Positions 1 through 8,668 of a DNA stretch of 64,000 nt are shown here, piece by piece. Both the position numbers and the translations under genes were made by a program. Origin of the DNA: Bacillota bacterium (GTDB taxonomy: Bacteria; Bacillota; Sulfobacillia; Sulfobacillales; Sulfobacillaceae). Below the pieces are notes generated by a model. That model made no database searches. It was not told where the DNA came from and saw nothing but the letters and a program-made list of their open reading frames with translations. The stretch covers positions 62,001-126,000 of the forward strand of contig JAJYHT010000055.1 of the NCBI GenBank assembly GCA_021784595.1, in the 5' to 3' direction. The stretch's first letter is position 1, and every line of letters starts with the position of its first letter.

Positions 1-1
1 G

Positions 2-658
2 GCGCTTTTGCGATGGAACCACCCTCAATTAGGTGCGATTGCCCCGGATCTCTTTATTCCGTGGGCCGAACAAATGGGGGTCATATCTCAACTCACCACA
101 TGGGTTTTGAATGAAGCCATGACGCAATGCCAGGAGTGGGTCCGTGCAGGGCTCGCTCTCTGTGTGGCCGTGAACTTATCGGCCTGGGATTTGAAAGATG
201 CGAATTTGCCGAACCGCCTAGCCAGCGGGTTGCGCCAATACCAACTAGCGCCCGCCAACCTCTCAGTAGAAATTACTGAAAGCGCTATCATGCAAGACCC
301 TGCACAGGCCATGAAAGTCTTGACTCGCTTGGGACAACTGGGTATCAAAGTGTCCATTGATGATTTTGGCACGGGATATTCTTCCTTTGCCTATCTCAGT
401 CAATTACCCGTCCATGAAATTAAGATTGATAAGTCCTTCGTACTCACCATGTTATCCAACCCAACCAATGCCATTATCGTGCGGTCCATTATCGCGTTAG
501 CACATAATTTGTCTCTAGTCGTCGTGGCCGAAGGTGTCGAGACTCAAGAAATATGGGATGCACTGAATTCCTTATCGTGTGACGTGGCTCAAGGGTATCT
601 CATCTCACGGCCGATACTGGCCGATGGCATTCCAGAGTTTATGAGAAGACAACCGTGA
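2..658 (+). CDS. EAL-domain cyclic-di-GMP phosphodiesterase, C-terminal part (cut by window edge)
   Basis: The reading frame is open from the first bases and starts inside an EAL domain: A-L-L-R-W-N-H-P, with the Glu of EAL just outside the window. Family motifs follow in order: VAVNLSA (near residue 55 of the visible part), VEITESA, SIDDFGTGYSSFAYL (metal-binding Asp pair), KIDKSFV, VVAEGVET, and the closing QGY-SRP. All key residues visible here are present, so hydrolysis of cyclic di-GMP to pGpG is likely. Upstream domains (often GGDEF or PAS) lie outside the window. The right window edge carries a PAS-GGDEF start of the same broad class, but the two cannot be parts of one gene. Confidence 0.93.
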   Translation, partial: ALLRWNHPQLGAIAPDLFIPWAEQMGVISQLTTWVLNEAMTQCQEWVRAGLALCVAVNLSAWDLKDANLPNRLASGLRQYQLAPANLSVEITESAIMQDPAQAMKVLTRLGQLGIKVSIDDFGTGYSSFAYLSQLPVHEIKIDKSFVLTMLSNPTNAIIVRSIIALAHNLSLVVVAEGVETQEIWDALNSLSCDVAQGYLISRPILADGIPEFMRRQP

Positions 659-1125
659 CTCTAGACTGCGCTCCATTTTAGGAGACAATGCAATGTGATG
701 CGGGGTTAGGGCTGTCCGACCACTTGTTATTGCGCGGCGTGAGCAGAGGGCATATATTCGCATGGAACCGCTGACGAAATTTTTATCAGCGCTTAAATGG
801 ACCTTATGCGCAGGACCCGTGACTTTCATGGGCCGTATCCGTCCCGAATGGAAGCCTTCAACCCAGTCTCCCGCCCGGATGGTTGAGGTTTTCCAGTGAG
901 CTCAAACACACCGTCATTACGGTCGATGGACAACAACCATCGCATGGTTGAGGAAATGGCAATCTGCAAGATTATGACATGGTCAGTCGCACTTTGCGGC
1001 CTTCTTCAATTGTCAAGGGGTCCTGCGAGCAGTAGTTGGTGGCATCTGTGGGAGAGCGGAAAATTCGAAAACCAATTAACTAGATCCACATGTTGCCACG
1101 GGGAGGAATTGATCGATCGAGTTCT
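659..1125. other. Intergenic stretch without a convincing gene
   Basis: About 470 bases between the EAL gene and the convergent metA-type gene. Short open frames exist on both strands, but none has a ribosome site or a recognisable motif. One small inverted repeat (CGCTGA at 769-774 against TCAGCG at 786-791) could be part of a terminator for the EAL gene, though no T-run follows it. No IS or RNA gene was recognised. Confidence 0.5.
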
Positions 1126-2079
1126 TCATTCCCCTTTAGCCAACCCGATTTTTGCTGGCTGTGGATTTATGCCGCGTTCTAGATCATACGGAGTTTGCTG
1201 ATATACATAGTAGTTCAACCAATTGGCAAAGAGTAGGTTGGCATGCGCACGCCAGTTTTGCACAGGGGGTTGGCGCGGATCGTCATGCAAGAAGTAGTTG
1301 GTGGGACAGGCAATTTCCAGCCCGCGTTCACGGTCCCGCTCATATTCCCGTTGCAGGGTATCTCGATCATATTCTGAATGCCCTGTCGCAAAAATTTGAC
1401 GGCCATCGCGGGTGCCTGCCAAATACACGCCCGCAGTCGGGGACTGTGCAATCAACTCCAATTCCGGAATCCGTTCGATATCGCGGGTGCGCACTTCGGT
1501 ATATCGCGAGTGGGGTACCATGAATTCATCGTCAAAACCACGCACTAAGCTGGTGTGCTTGACAATGGAGTGTGAAAACACGCCAAACATCTTTTGAGGG
1601 AGAGTATATTTGGGAATGCCAAAATGATGATACAAAGCCGCTTGAGCTCCCCAACAAATATGCAAGGTGGAGGTTACGTGGGTCAGTTTCCAATCCATAA
1701 TATGTTGAAATTCCTGCCAGTAGTGGACGTCTTCAAAGGCTAAATGTTCAATGGGAGCGCCGGTCACGATCATTCCATCAAAATATTCATGGGCAATTTC
1801 TTGGAATGTGTGGTAAAAGGCAGTAAGGTGCTCTAAGGACGTATTCTTCGATTGGTGGGTCTGTGGCCGTAAAAGGCGCACATCCACCTGAAGGGGAGAA
1901 TTGCCCAACAAGCGTAAGAGTTGGGTCTCTGTGGTTTCTTTCACCGGCATCAGGTTGAGAATCACAATTTTTAAAGGGCGGATGTCTTGGTGAAAAGCTC
2001 GATCTTCTCCCATGACAAAGACATTTTCTGCTTGCAGTATCTCCTTGGCAGGCAAGTGATCGGGGATTTTAATGGGCAC
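1126..2079 (-). CDS. metAA: Homoserine O-acyltransferase, MetA family (predicted acetyl-CoA specific)
   Basis: Acylates L-homoserine, the first committed step of methionine synthesis. The 317-residue protein matches the MetA/HTS family over its full length: [16 protein letters not shown] near residues 43-58, the catalytic Cys at 142 in HICWGAQAA, and the His/Glu of the triad in GHSEYD near residues 234-236. Residue 111, in TGAPIE, is Glu. In characterised homologues Glu111 goes with acetyl-CoA use and Gly111 with succinyl-CoA, so acetyltransferase activity is inferred despite the historical name. Start is GTG with AGGAGG eight bases upstream. No S-box or other riboswitch was found in the short leader. 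It faces the EAL gene tail to tail. Confidence 0.93.
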   Translation of the reverse strand: MPIKIPDHLPAKEILQAENVFVMGEDRAFHQDIRPLKIVILNLMPVKETTETQLLRLLGNSPLQVDVRLLRPQTHQSKNTSLEHLTAFYHTFQEIAHEYFDGMIVTGAPIEHLAFEDVHYWQEFQHIMDWKLTHVTSTLHICWGAQAALYHHFGIPKYTLPQKMFGVFSHSIVKHTSLVRGFDDEFMVPHSRYTEVRTRDIERIPELELIAQSPTAGVYLAGTRDGRQIFATGHSEYDRDTLQREYERDRERGLEIACPTNYFLHDDPRQPPVQNWRAHANLLFANWLNYYVYQQTPYDLERGINPQPAKIGLAKGE

Positions 2080-2220
2080 GGATAAAGCCTCCTGGCAGTG
2101 ATATGACTAATCCAATGTATTAAGCATGAAGGTTTTGGCTGGCCACTTCAATAGGGATCCAATAGGAGCGAGGCAAAATCTCGCGCCAGGTTGGATGATG
2201 ATGGCTTAAATAAATTAGAC

Positions 2221-2253
2221 AGGGGCTAATGGCTTGCTTTGCCTTTAGCCCCT
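2221..2253 (-). terminator. Rho-independent-type hairpin after the permease gene
   Basis: A 9-bp perfect inverted repeat (AGGGGCTAA against TTAGCCCCT), extended inward by GGC/GCC across one mismatch, lies just downstream of the minus-strand permease stop. It is followed on that strand by a T-rich stretch (GTCTAATTTATTT). Confidence 0.75.
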
Positions 2254-2271
2254 GAAAGCTAGGTAACCAAC

Positions 2272-3804
2272 CTATGATGCTTTGGATGTTTCCGATGGGT
2301 TTGATTTAATGCGCGAGGCAACACCCCAGGGCAAGAAGACCAGCACCGCCACAGCAACCACAATGATGCTGCCAATATCAATATTGAAAGCACTCTTGGC
2401 GCCGACTCCGCCAAAATAGGTCATGGCCGTCAAAAAGAGAATATAGCAGATATACCAGAGTGCTTGCGCGTACCCTTCTTTAACCCGATAGGCTACGCCA
2501 AATACCGCGGCGGCGGCAGTTAGCAAGACCACGGCGTAGGGCACTGATGGCCATCCACTCCAATAGACGATGAGAGACGCCGCGGCAAATGCCATAACCG
2601 CCACAAACGGCCCCGCCTTAAGACCGCCTTTATTCCCGTTTCGGCGCAACGCCAGCATAACGACCGGATTAACTGCAAAGCCAATATAGCCTGCGACTAC
2701 CGCGTCGCTAATCAAGTTGTAAATGGAGGGCAGTGGTGCGGCAATATAGGCCACGATGGCGCCAATCACGGTAAAGACCACCAGGGACCATACCGGGATG
2801 GCATATTCTTTATTGATCTCCTTAAGCCGGGCACTGACAAGTCCCGTGCGACTCATGGCAAACAAGATGCGGCTGCCCGCTCCCTGATAGATGTAGCCCG
2901 TAACAAACGGGCCGATAATGGCAATGACGGCTGTCAGGCCAATAAGCCACCCAATATTAGCCGAACTGGCAATGGTCAAAAATGGGTTGCCGGGAATACT
3001 GGACACGCTACTCCAAGATCCGATGTGTAGTTTAAGTACGGTCCAATTGATGGCGGCGATAAACGCTATGGCAAACAAGAGGTAGATGATGGTTTGCCCC
3101 AAAACCACCCAAATGATGGATCGGCCGATATACTCGGGTTTTTCCACTTCTTCGGCGTAGTCGGGGATGACCCGTATGCTGCCAAAGGCAAACATCCCCA
3201 GCGGAATTGCTGCCCAAATGCCGTTAAAACCAAATGGCGTCAATCCACCGTAGTGACTAAAGTTGGCGAACCGTGCGAAAGACAGAAATCCGATGGCCGC
3301 CAAAACGTACAGCACAAGTTTGACAACGCCAAGAATGTTGGTCGATCGGGCAAACGACTTAATCCCGTAATAGTTGAATGGTAGGAATAAGATCATCAGA
3401 ATAACTCCGGCAATGCCTCCTAGGGTAGTGGGATTGCCATGGGCGCTAACCAAGTGCGGCCAAAAATAGTTAATGCCCTCGACGGTTGCTAATGCTTCGA
3501 TAGGCGGAATAAACAGATACCAGATAAGGTCCGAAAATGCGTTTATCATGTTGGTGGCGCGCCCGTAGCTATATAAGCTATATCGAGAGGGACCGCCGGC
3601 TTCCGGATACAGTTGGCCTAGCTCAACGTAGGTAAATCCGACAAAAGCATACATAATGGCGCCAATCAGCCATGCGATAATCGCTCCCGGACCCGCCAAA
3701 GCAGTCATTCCCGCCGTGCTAAAGAGCACGCCGGTGCCGACTGCGCCCGCCACTCCAAGAATGATTAAGTCCCATAGGGATAATCCGCGTTTTAGTTGGT
3801 TCAT
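2272..3804 (-). CDS. APC-superfamily amino-acid permease
   Basis: A 510-residue polytopic membrane protein with about twelve hydrophobic segments. The N-terminus is typical of APC transporters: LSLWDLIILGVAGAVGTGVLF, the glycine-rich TM1 substrate loop, followed by GPGAIIAWLIGAIMYAFVGF. A cytoplasmic loop with DYAEEVEKPEYIGRSI matches the conserved loop after TM6. It should import or exchange an amino acid or amine at the cytoplasmic membrane; the substrate cannot be read from sequence. Start ATG has AAAGGAG upstream. It is monocistronic by its own hairpin and lies upstream of, but probably not cotranscribed with, the homoserine acyltransferase gene. Confidence 0.88.
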   Translation of the reverse strand: MNQLKRGLSLWDLIILGVAGAVGTGVLFSTAGMTALAGPGAIIAWLIGAIMYAFVGFTYVELGQLYPEAGGPSRYSLYSYGRATNMINAFSDLIWYLFIPPIEALATVEGINYFWPHLVSAHGNPTTLGGIAGVILMILFLPFNYYGIKSFARSTNILGVVKLVLYVLAAIGFLSFARFANFSHYGGLTPFGFNGIWAAIPLGMFAFGSIRVIPDYAEEVEKPEYIGRSIIWVVLGQTIIYLLFAIAFIAAINWTVLKLHIGSWSSVSSIPGNPFLTIASSANIGWLIGLTAVIAIIGPFVTGYIYQGAGSRILFAMSRTGLVSARLKEINKEYAIPVWSLVVFTVIGAIVAYIAAPLPSIYNLISDAVVAGYIGFAVNPVVMLALRRNGNKGGLKAGPFVAVMAFAAASLIVYWSGWPSVPYAVVLLTAAAAVFGVAYRVKEGYAQALWYICYILFLTAMTYFGGVGAKSAFNIDIGSIIVVAVAVLVFLPWGVASRIKSNPSETSKAS

Positions 3805-4149
3805 CGGACAACTCCTTTTGTAGGTATGATGGATGGTTCGTATTTAGGACATGCCGCGATGCGACATATTGGGTACTTCAGGTTTTTCGTTCAAAATACA
3901 CAAAAGTCGGGTATCCCGCTGCGTTTGCCCGCTTTAATGCATTTTGCAAAATTCGCTACCAAGGCTAGATATTCCTGCCTCAAGACGATTCGGTGGTAGG
4001 AATTCCATAAAACAAGAACATTCTGTTTGCCGTTGGTTGATGCCGGCTTTTAAAACCATCGCCCCGTGTCGATTTCAGTATTGATACGTGAATTTTGTTA
4101 CCGTCCAATGGTATGATGGAAAAAATGCCCTAAGGAGTGTTGAAAATAT
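3805..4149. other. Divergent promoter region between permease and DUF3048 genes
   Basis: About 345 bases separating divergently transcribed genes. The start regions of both neighbours carry ribosome sites (AAAGGAG for the permease; AAGGAG at 4132-4137 for the lipoprotein). A short open frame on the plus strand lacks support. No clear operator or RNA element was recognised. Confidence 0.4.
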
Positions 4150-5250
4150 TTGAAACCCTATCGTTCATTTGTACCTGCGATGGCTGCAAGTATTTTGCTG
4201 ACCGGGATTTTGGCGGGTTGCGGCCACCAGGCGAGCCAGCCCCCTGCGGCCTCTAAAAGCAAAAACGCCGCGGCTCCTGCAAGTTCCACATCTACGGGCC
4301 TTATCACCTCGCCACCTTCAGAGAAGGATCCTTTAACTGGATTGAATACGCCGCAGCATGGACCTTTAGTGGCCGTTATGGTGGAAAACAGCGAGTATGG
4401 TCGCCCCCAATATGGGCTCTCGTCGGCAGACATTGTTTATGAAGCATATACCGAGTTTTTCTACTACTCGCGCTATGTTCTGCTGTTTTGGGGGCACGCT
4501 CCCGCTCAAGTAGGGCCAGTGCGCTCGGCTCGCCCATATTTCGTCAGTTTGGTGCATGAATGGCCCGCGGCCTATGCGCATGCCGGCGCTTCCAACCCGG
4601 GTTACACCAGCATCGCTCAGGACAATATCCACAATTTGGATTTAGATGCCAGCGCCTCTAATCTGGGTTACCGATCATCAAGCAGACCAGCCCCACACAA
4701 CCTCTTTACCAATATCAGCAATGTGATGCAGGCCGCACAAAGCAATTGGGGCAATCCAGCGGTCACCGCGCATTGGCCCTTTGCCAACCATGTCAGCAGT
4801 GGCACTCCACCCTACCAAACCATTACTCTGGAGTGGAATCCCCGAAACACTTTGGAACAGTGGCGCTGGGATGCCAGTGCACAAGGGTGGACCAGATGGG
4901 TCAACGATCCGGGCCAAAACACGGGGTATGTGCAGGTCATGGGTTTGAACTCTGGGCAGCCGGTCGTGGCCTCCAACGTAGTGATCGAATACACCACTGA
5001 GAAGTATATGTACGATCCTGCAGGAACTGGGTGGATTAGCGTACAGACACGAGGCGAAGGCAAAGCGCTGTTGTTCCTGGGCCACCGATTTTATCAGGGG
5101 GAATGGAAGAACAATGGATCGGGCACCCCTACCCACTTTTATTTGGCTAATGGTAAAGAAGCGGCGTTTGATCCAGGACAAACCTGGATTGAAGTGGTCC
5201 CTAATAGCCAGTCGGCGGTCAATCCATTTCATTTGACGTTGGCACAATAA
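4150..5250 (+). CDS. DUF3048 (YerB-like) lipoprotein
   Basis: The 366-residue protein has a type II signal peptide with lipobox LAGC; the Cys is residue 24. A Ser/Ala/Pro-rich spacer of about 35 residues follows, then a DUF3048 domain: PLTG, LVAVMVENSEYGRPQYGLSSADIVYEAYTE, and VGPVRSARPYFVSL. The second half (DUF3048 C-terminal part) contains NVVIEYT and the closing TWIEVVP. It should be anchored to the outer face of the cytoplasmic membrane. The Bacillus YerB family has no settled biochemical function. Start is TTG, with AAGGAG 12 bases upstream and an in-frame stop just before, so no longer start exists. A long hairpin follows the stop. Confidence 0.9.
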   Translation: MKPYRSFVPAMAASILLTGILAGCGHQASQPPAASKSKNAAAPASSTSTGLITSPPSEKDPLTGLNTPQHGPLVAVMVENSEYGRPQYGLSSADIVYEAYTEFFYYSRYVLLFWGHAPAQVGPVRSARPYFVSLVHEWPAAYAHAGASNPGYTSIAQDNIHNLDLDASASNLGYRSSSRPAPHNLFTNISNVMQAAQSNWGNPAVTAHWPFANHVSSGTPPYQTITLEWNPRNTLEQWRWDASAQGWTRWVNDPGQNTGYVQVMGLNSGQPVVASNVVIEYTTEKYMYDPAGTGWISVQTRGEGKALLFLGHRFYQGEWKNNGSGTPTHFYLANGKEAAFDPGQTWIEVVPNSQSAVNPFHLTLAQ

Positions 5251-5261
5251 AGACTGGTGAA

Positions 5262-5311
5262 GGTGAATCTAGGGTGAATCGCCATATGCTGCGGTTCACC
5301 CTAGATTCACC
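5262..5311 (+). terminator. Long perfect hairpin (17-bp stem) after the DUF3048 gene
   Basis: GGTGAATCTAGGGTGAA at 5262-5278 is exactly complementary to 5295-5311, with a short GC-closable loop. It sits 11 bases after the stop codon. There is no T-run, so it may stop transcription inefficiently, protect the 3' end, or have another role. Confidence 0.6.
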
Positions 5312-5371
5312 ACTCTCCAATTACTGTCTAAGCTGATATAATAAGCGAGGTATTTTAAGAAAGATTGCCGT

Positions 5372-6808
5372 ATGAATGGGATAGGATTAAAGGGGGGGAT
5401 GGTCGTGTTTCGGCATCGCACCAATCGATGGGATGAGTTAGCGGTCTTGGTAGATACCGGCGCGGCTTACATCGCCTATATGGTTGCGGTCCATGTATAT
5501 ATGACATGGATTAATCCCCGTGTGGCCACAGTGCAATTGGCCACCTTTTACTATTCTTTTTCGGTTGTCGTTCTTGGCTTGTCGTGGCTCGTGCTGAAAT
5601 TGAATTTTCGCGGATACTCGCGTCGATGGAATCAGTTGCCGGCAGAAATGGGCATTCTACTGTTGTCAAACCTAGAAATCAATTTGGGTTTGGCGATGTT
5701 GATTTTCATCGTCAAGGCGACTTGGTTTTCGCGGCTTATCTTTTTAATTTTGCCGGTAGTGTCGTTGATTCTGCAGACCATGGTGCATGGAACCATAAAA
5801 ATCGGAGTGGGGAAATTTAGGTTATCTGGTCGTGACTTGCGACATGTGGCCGTTATTGGCTATCCCAGGCGCGTGGGAATCTTTTCCGACACGGTGGCTG
5901 CGGTGCCCGAAGCTGGACTTACGGTGGCGGCACGTTGGTCTGTGCCGTTGGGGGACCGGGAGGCCGGCAAAAATGCCATTGAAGGATTATATCAGCTCGT
6001 TCACGACACGGTGGTGGATACCGTGGTGTTAGCGTTGCCGATGGCCGACGATGTCATGATGGAAGCCATTCGTTTAGCCCGCAGCGAGGGAAAGGAAGTA
6101 CGCATGGTGCTCGACGAGGTTGGAGCGTTGGCGCATCGCTCTAGACTCTACGATTTTTATGGCAACTCGGTCTTGGTGGTGGATTCTTCGCGCGCCCATC
6201 AAACATCGCGCAAGCTAGTCAAGCGTGCGGTCGATATTCTCGGCGCCTTACTGGGCATCGTGATTACCTCGCCTGTGATGCTGGCTATCGTGTTAGCGAT
6301 GAAATGGGATGAGCCAAAGGCGCCAATTTTCTTCATTCAGCGACGGGTGGGTCTCAATGGCCGTCAATTTTCTTGCTATAAGTTCCGCACCATGGTGCCT
6401 AATGCGGAAGAGCTAAAGGACCAATATGCGCATTTAAACATTATGTCGGGGCCCGTGTTCAAGATTGAAAATGATCCCCGGGTGACCAAAGTCGGGAAAA
6501 TTTTGCGTAAGGCCAGTTTGGATGAATTGCCCCAGTTGTTTAACGTGCTGCTGGGCCAGATGAGTCTGGTGGGGCCTCGCCCAGCTTTACCTTCCGAGGT
6601 GCGTCAATATGGTGAAGATTACCGGCGTCGGCTTTCCGTGCGACCTGGGATTACTTGTTTATGGCAAATTTCCGGGCGCAACGATATCGATTTTCAAGAA
6701 TGGATGAAGCTTGATATGGAATATATCGAATCATGGTCTTTGCTGTTGGATCTGAAAATTATGGCTAAAACTATCCCGGCCGTGTTGCAGCAGCGCGGTG
6801 CCCATTAA
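5372..6808 (+). CDS. Polyprenyl-phosphate sugar-1-phosphate transferase (WcaJ/CpsE-like priming enzyme)
   Basis: Starts surface-polysaccharide repeat units by moving a hexose-1-phosphate from a UDP-sugar to undecaprenyl phosphate. The 478 residues have four N-terminal membrane segments, a CoA-binding-like middle region ([14 protein letters not shown]) and a C-terminal catalytic domain from about residue 282: [12 protein letters not shown], a membrane hairpin, [48 protein letters not shown] and [14 protein letters not shown]. These are the bacterial sugar-transferase signatures. The ATG at 5372 has only a weak ribosome site. ATG 5399 or GTG 5405 behind a G-run are alternatives. Its stop overlaps the stop of the convergent PilZ gene by a few bases. 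Likely substrate glucose or galactose; not decidable here. Confidence 0.92.
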   Translation: MNGIGLKGGMVVFRHRTNRWDELAVLVDTGAAYIAYMVAVHVYMTWINPRVATVQLATFYYSFSVVVLGLSWLVLKLNFRGYSRRWNQLPAEMGILLLSNLEINLGLAMLIFIVKATWFSRLIFLILPVVSLILQTMVHGTIKIGVGKFRLSGRDLRHVAVIGYPRRVGIFSDTVAAVPEAGLTVAARWSVPLGDREAGKNAIEGLYQLVHDTVVDTVVLALPMADDVMMEAIRLARSEGKEVRMVLDEVGALAHRSRLYDFYGNSVLVVDSSRAHQTSRKLVKRAVDILGALLGIVITSPVMLAIVLAMKWDEPKAPIFFIQRRVGLNGRQFSCYKFRTMVPNAEELKDQYAHLNIMSGPVFKIENDPRVTKVGKILRKASLDELPQLFNVLLGQMSLVGPRPALPSEVRQYGEDYRRRLSVRPGITCLWQISGRNDIDFQEWMKLDMEYIESWSLLLDLKIMAKTIPAVLQQRGAH

Positions 6809-7524
6809 TCATAGCGGTGCCGGTCGCAGAAAGTTTTCCATTGTTGCAGCAGGGGCCCATCCAAGACTGGGTTCCAAAAGCCGACCACATCGTGGCCTTC
6901 CACGCCTTGATAGACAGTAATGTCTGGCAAAGTACGCAAAATCTCGATTTGTCCCTTAAACGAACTGCCATCGGGAAGTTTCCACTCTACAGCAACGCGT
7001 GTTTCCGGTTTTAGGCGGTGACGGGAAAAAAACCGTATGGCTGAATAGGAGATGTTGCGGGTTATAGTGGAAAATTGGCGTGGTTTCTCTTCTTCTGCGT
7101 TGTCTTCGGCCACTATTGTGAACTTTCCGGGGAGTTTGGTATTGCTGCGCCATTCGTGCCGCCGGTTGTGGCGCCTCGGAGGAGCCACATAGGTGACCCG
7201 CAGTGCGGGCAGGGGATCCAGAACATCGTCGATGAGGATCTTATAACGGTAAAGATAGCTGTCTCGTCCCCACAACAACTGAACTTCGGTCCCAACCAGG
7301 GTCCAACCCAGCACCACATCTCCTGCCGACGAGCGCAGGGCATCAAGATAATCGTAGGAGTCGTCGCGCATTACAATGCGCGACGAGTATCGCTCGATTT
7401 CGCTTCCCTCGCCGTTAGTCCAATGCTCAATTTCAATTGCTGCCTTGACGGGCGGCAATTCCGCCATGGGCACTACTCGCTTGGGGTTCTCAGTGTTGCG
7501 CGCCACATTATCCACCCGATCCAT
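6805..7524 (-). CDS. PilZ-domain protein (YcgR-like, cyclic-di-GMP receptor candidate)
   Basis: About 239 residues with an N-terminal beta-rich region and a C-terminal PilZ-like domain. The arginine motif RRHEWR is followed by TRNISYSAIRFF, the position of the D/NxSxxG motif. Here the Gly is Ala and the Asp is Asn, so binding should be tested. The ATG at 7524 was chosen because the longer frame (to 7599) overlaps the upstream gene and lacks a ribosome site; AAGAAG precedes the chosen start weakly. The gene follows the M50-PilZ fusion gene by 41 bases on the same strand and is probably cotranscribed with it. Role inferred: cyclic-di-GMP-dependent control of polysaccharide or motility. Confidence 0.7.
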   Translation of the reverse strand: MDRVDNVARNTENPKRVVPMAELPPVKAAIEIEHWTNGEGSEIERYSSRIVMRDDSYDYLDALRSSAGDVVLGWTLVGTEVQLLWGRDSYLYRYKILIDDVLDPLPALRVTYVAPPRRHNRRHEWRSNTKLPGKFTIVAEDNAEEEKPRQFSTITRNISYSAIRFFSRHRLKPETRVAVEWKLPDGSSFKGQIEILRTLPDITVYQGVEGHDVVGFWNPVLDGPLLQQWKTFCDRHRYD

Positions 7525-7565
7525 GAGGATACTTCTTACTTCGCCACATTCGCGAGATTTCCTGC

Positions 7566-8540
7566 CTAGGTTCGATGCCAAACGGCAACCACTTCCCACC
7601 GGCCATCCTGCAACTGACGTTGCCTTATAAAGTGTGCGCGCCGATTAACGATAATTCCCCATATCCCGAGTCTTACAGTACAAACACACAGAGTGGAAAT
7701 CGGTTCAGCTATCAAGAGACGTGCCGAAAAGAGAGAGAGATCTTGGCTGGTGCAGGGGAGCAGCATCCCACCGTATTCGATAAGCCCTCTCCAAGTTATG
7801 CGATAGCGTGGGTGGCTGCGTTGCTCAAGCCGATAAGGCTGGCCACAATACCGCACCCACACGGCTGGTTCAAAAATGTCGACCCGGATAATTTCGGCTG
7901 CCACTTGCGTGCGCACCTGAGCGCCCACATGTTCCACCCAAGCAGTGCGAGTCAACACCAGTTCGTCAGCGGGCTTTAAAGTAAGACGAACAAATTTCTC
8001 TGAGGAAGTAGATCTGACAATGGGATATGAGTGGGTATCACTGCGCAAAACATCCAGTCGCCAGTTGCGGTTGCGGATGGGGTACACTAGTCGAGCGTCC
8101 GGCATGCCTGGCATCCAGGAGAAAAGCCCGGTAAGCAGGATGACATGCCACATCCAATTCCCCAATGGCCAGACTAGCAAGGGAATTAATGCTCCCGACA
8201 GACCGAGCGCCACTTGTAGAAAACGCGTTAACGGCGCCCAGCCAAAAGAGAGACGCAAACCGACGGGCACCCATGACATCTTCACGGTCATACCCAAAAA
8301 AATCCCTAACACCTTTGGGTGGCGGGCGCCGCCAAAGGTGATCGAATCAATGGGAATTCCCAGCATAGAAGCCACCATGGCATGGGACAATTCATGCAGT
8401 CCCATATAAATTCCGATGAGCCAGACAATCTGAAGCCATATCCACGGGATATTGCGGTAAAAAGGCACCATGGCAACACATAGTGCGACAAGGATGAGGA
8501 TAGCCAACCACTGTTTATGTTGTTTCAGATATCGAGCCAT
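7566..8540 (-). CDS. Membrane metalloprotease (M50/site-2-like HExxH) fused to a PilZ domain
   Basis: The 324-residue protein begins with two hydrophobic segments. The second contains the zinc motif HELSH (His49, Glu50, His53), as in site-2/M50 intramembrane proteases. A later segment carries LFSWMPGMPDARLVYP near residues 140-155, resembling the second M50 motif with its metal-binding Asp. From about residue 240 the protein has a PilZ-type region: QRSHPRYR, then SQDLSLFSARLL, where the usual Gly is Ser-Ala. It therefore joins a membrane protease-like module to a cyclic-di-GMP receptor-like module. Function is not known. The start is ATG with no ribosome site but a TATAAT box five bases upstream, which suggests a leaderless mRNA. 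Confidence 0.78.
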   Translation of the reverse strand: MARYLKQHKQWLAILILVALCVAMVPFYRNIPWIWLQIVWLIGIYMGLHELSHAMVASMLGIPIDSITFGGARHPKVLGIFLGMTVKMSWVPVGLRLSFGWAPLTRFLQVALGLSGALIPLLVWPLGNWMWHVILLTGLFSWMPGMPDARLVYPIRNRNWRLDVLRSDTHSYPIVRSTSSEKFVRLTLKPADELVLTRTAWVEHVGAQVRTQVAAEIIRVDIFEPAVWVRYCGQPYRLEQRSHPRYRITWRGLIEYGGMLLPCTSQDLSLFSARLLIAEPISTLCVCTVRLGIWGIIVNRRAHFIRQRQLQDGRWEVVAVWHRT

Positions 8541-8545
8541 ACTAA

Positions 8546-8573
8546 ATTATACTATAACTGCCATAATTGGGAA
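8546..8573 (-). promoter_or_regulatory. Promoter placing transcription start at the ATG of the M50-PilZ gene
   Basis: On the minus strand TATAAT (8546-8551) is followed by only five bases before the ATG. A weak -35 match (TTCCCA, 8568-8573) lies 16 bases upstream. The spacing predicts an mRNA beginning at or next to the start codon. Confidence 0.5.
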
Positions 8574-8668
8574 ATAACGGATATTTCTCGGCGGGGAGGG
8601 TGGCTCTTAAGAGAGAACATCGATTACAATAGAAGAGGCTGGGTTCGTGAACGAACTTGGGGGGAAGG

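Noticed and set aside
896-1201. A 101-codon plus-strand open frame near the EAL gene
   Set aside because: No ribosome site, no family motif, and it overlaps the end of the metA-type gene on the other strand.
2080-2220. Possible SAM riboswitch upstream of the homoserine acyltransferase
   Set aside because: None of the S-box core blocks (GGAGGGA, GCCC-GATGA, GGCAACC) is present in the leader.
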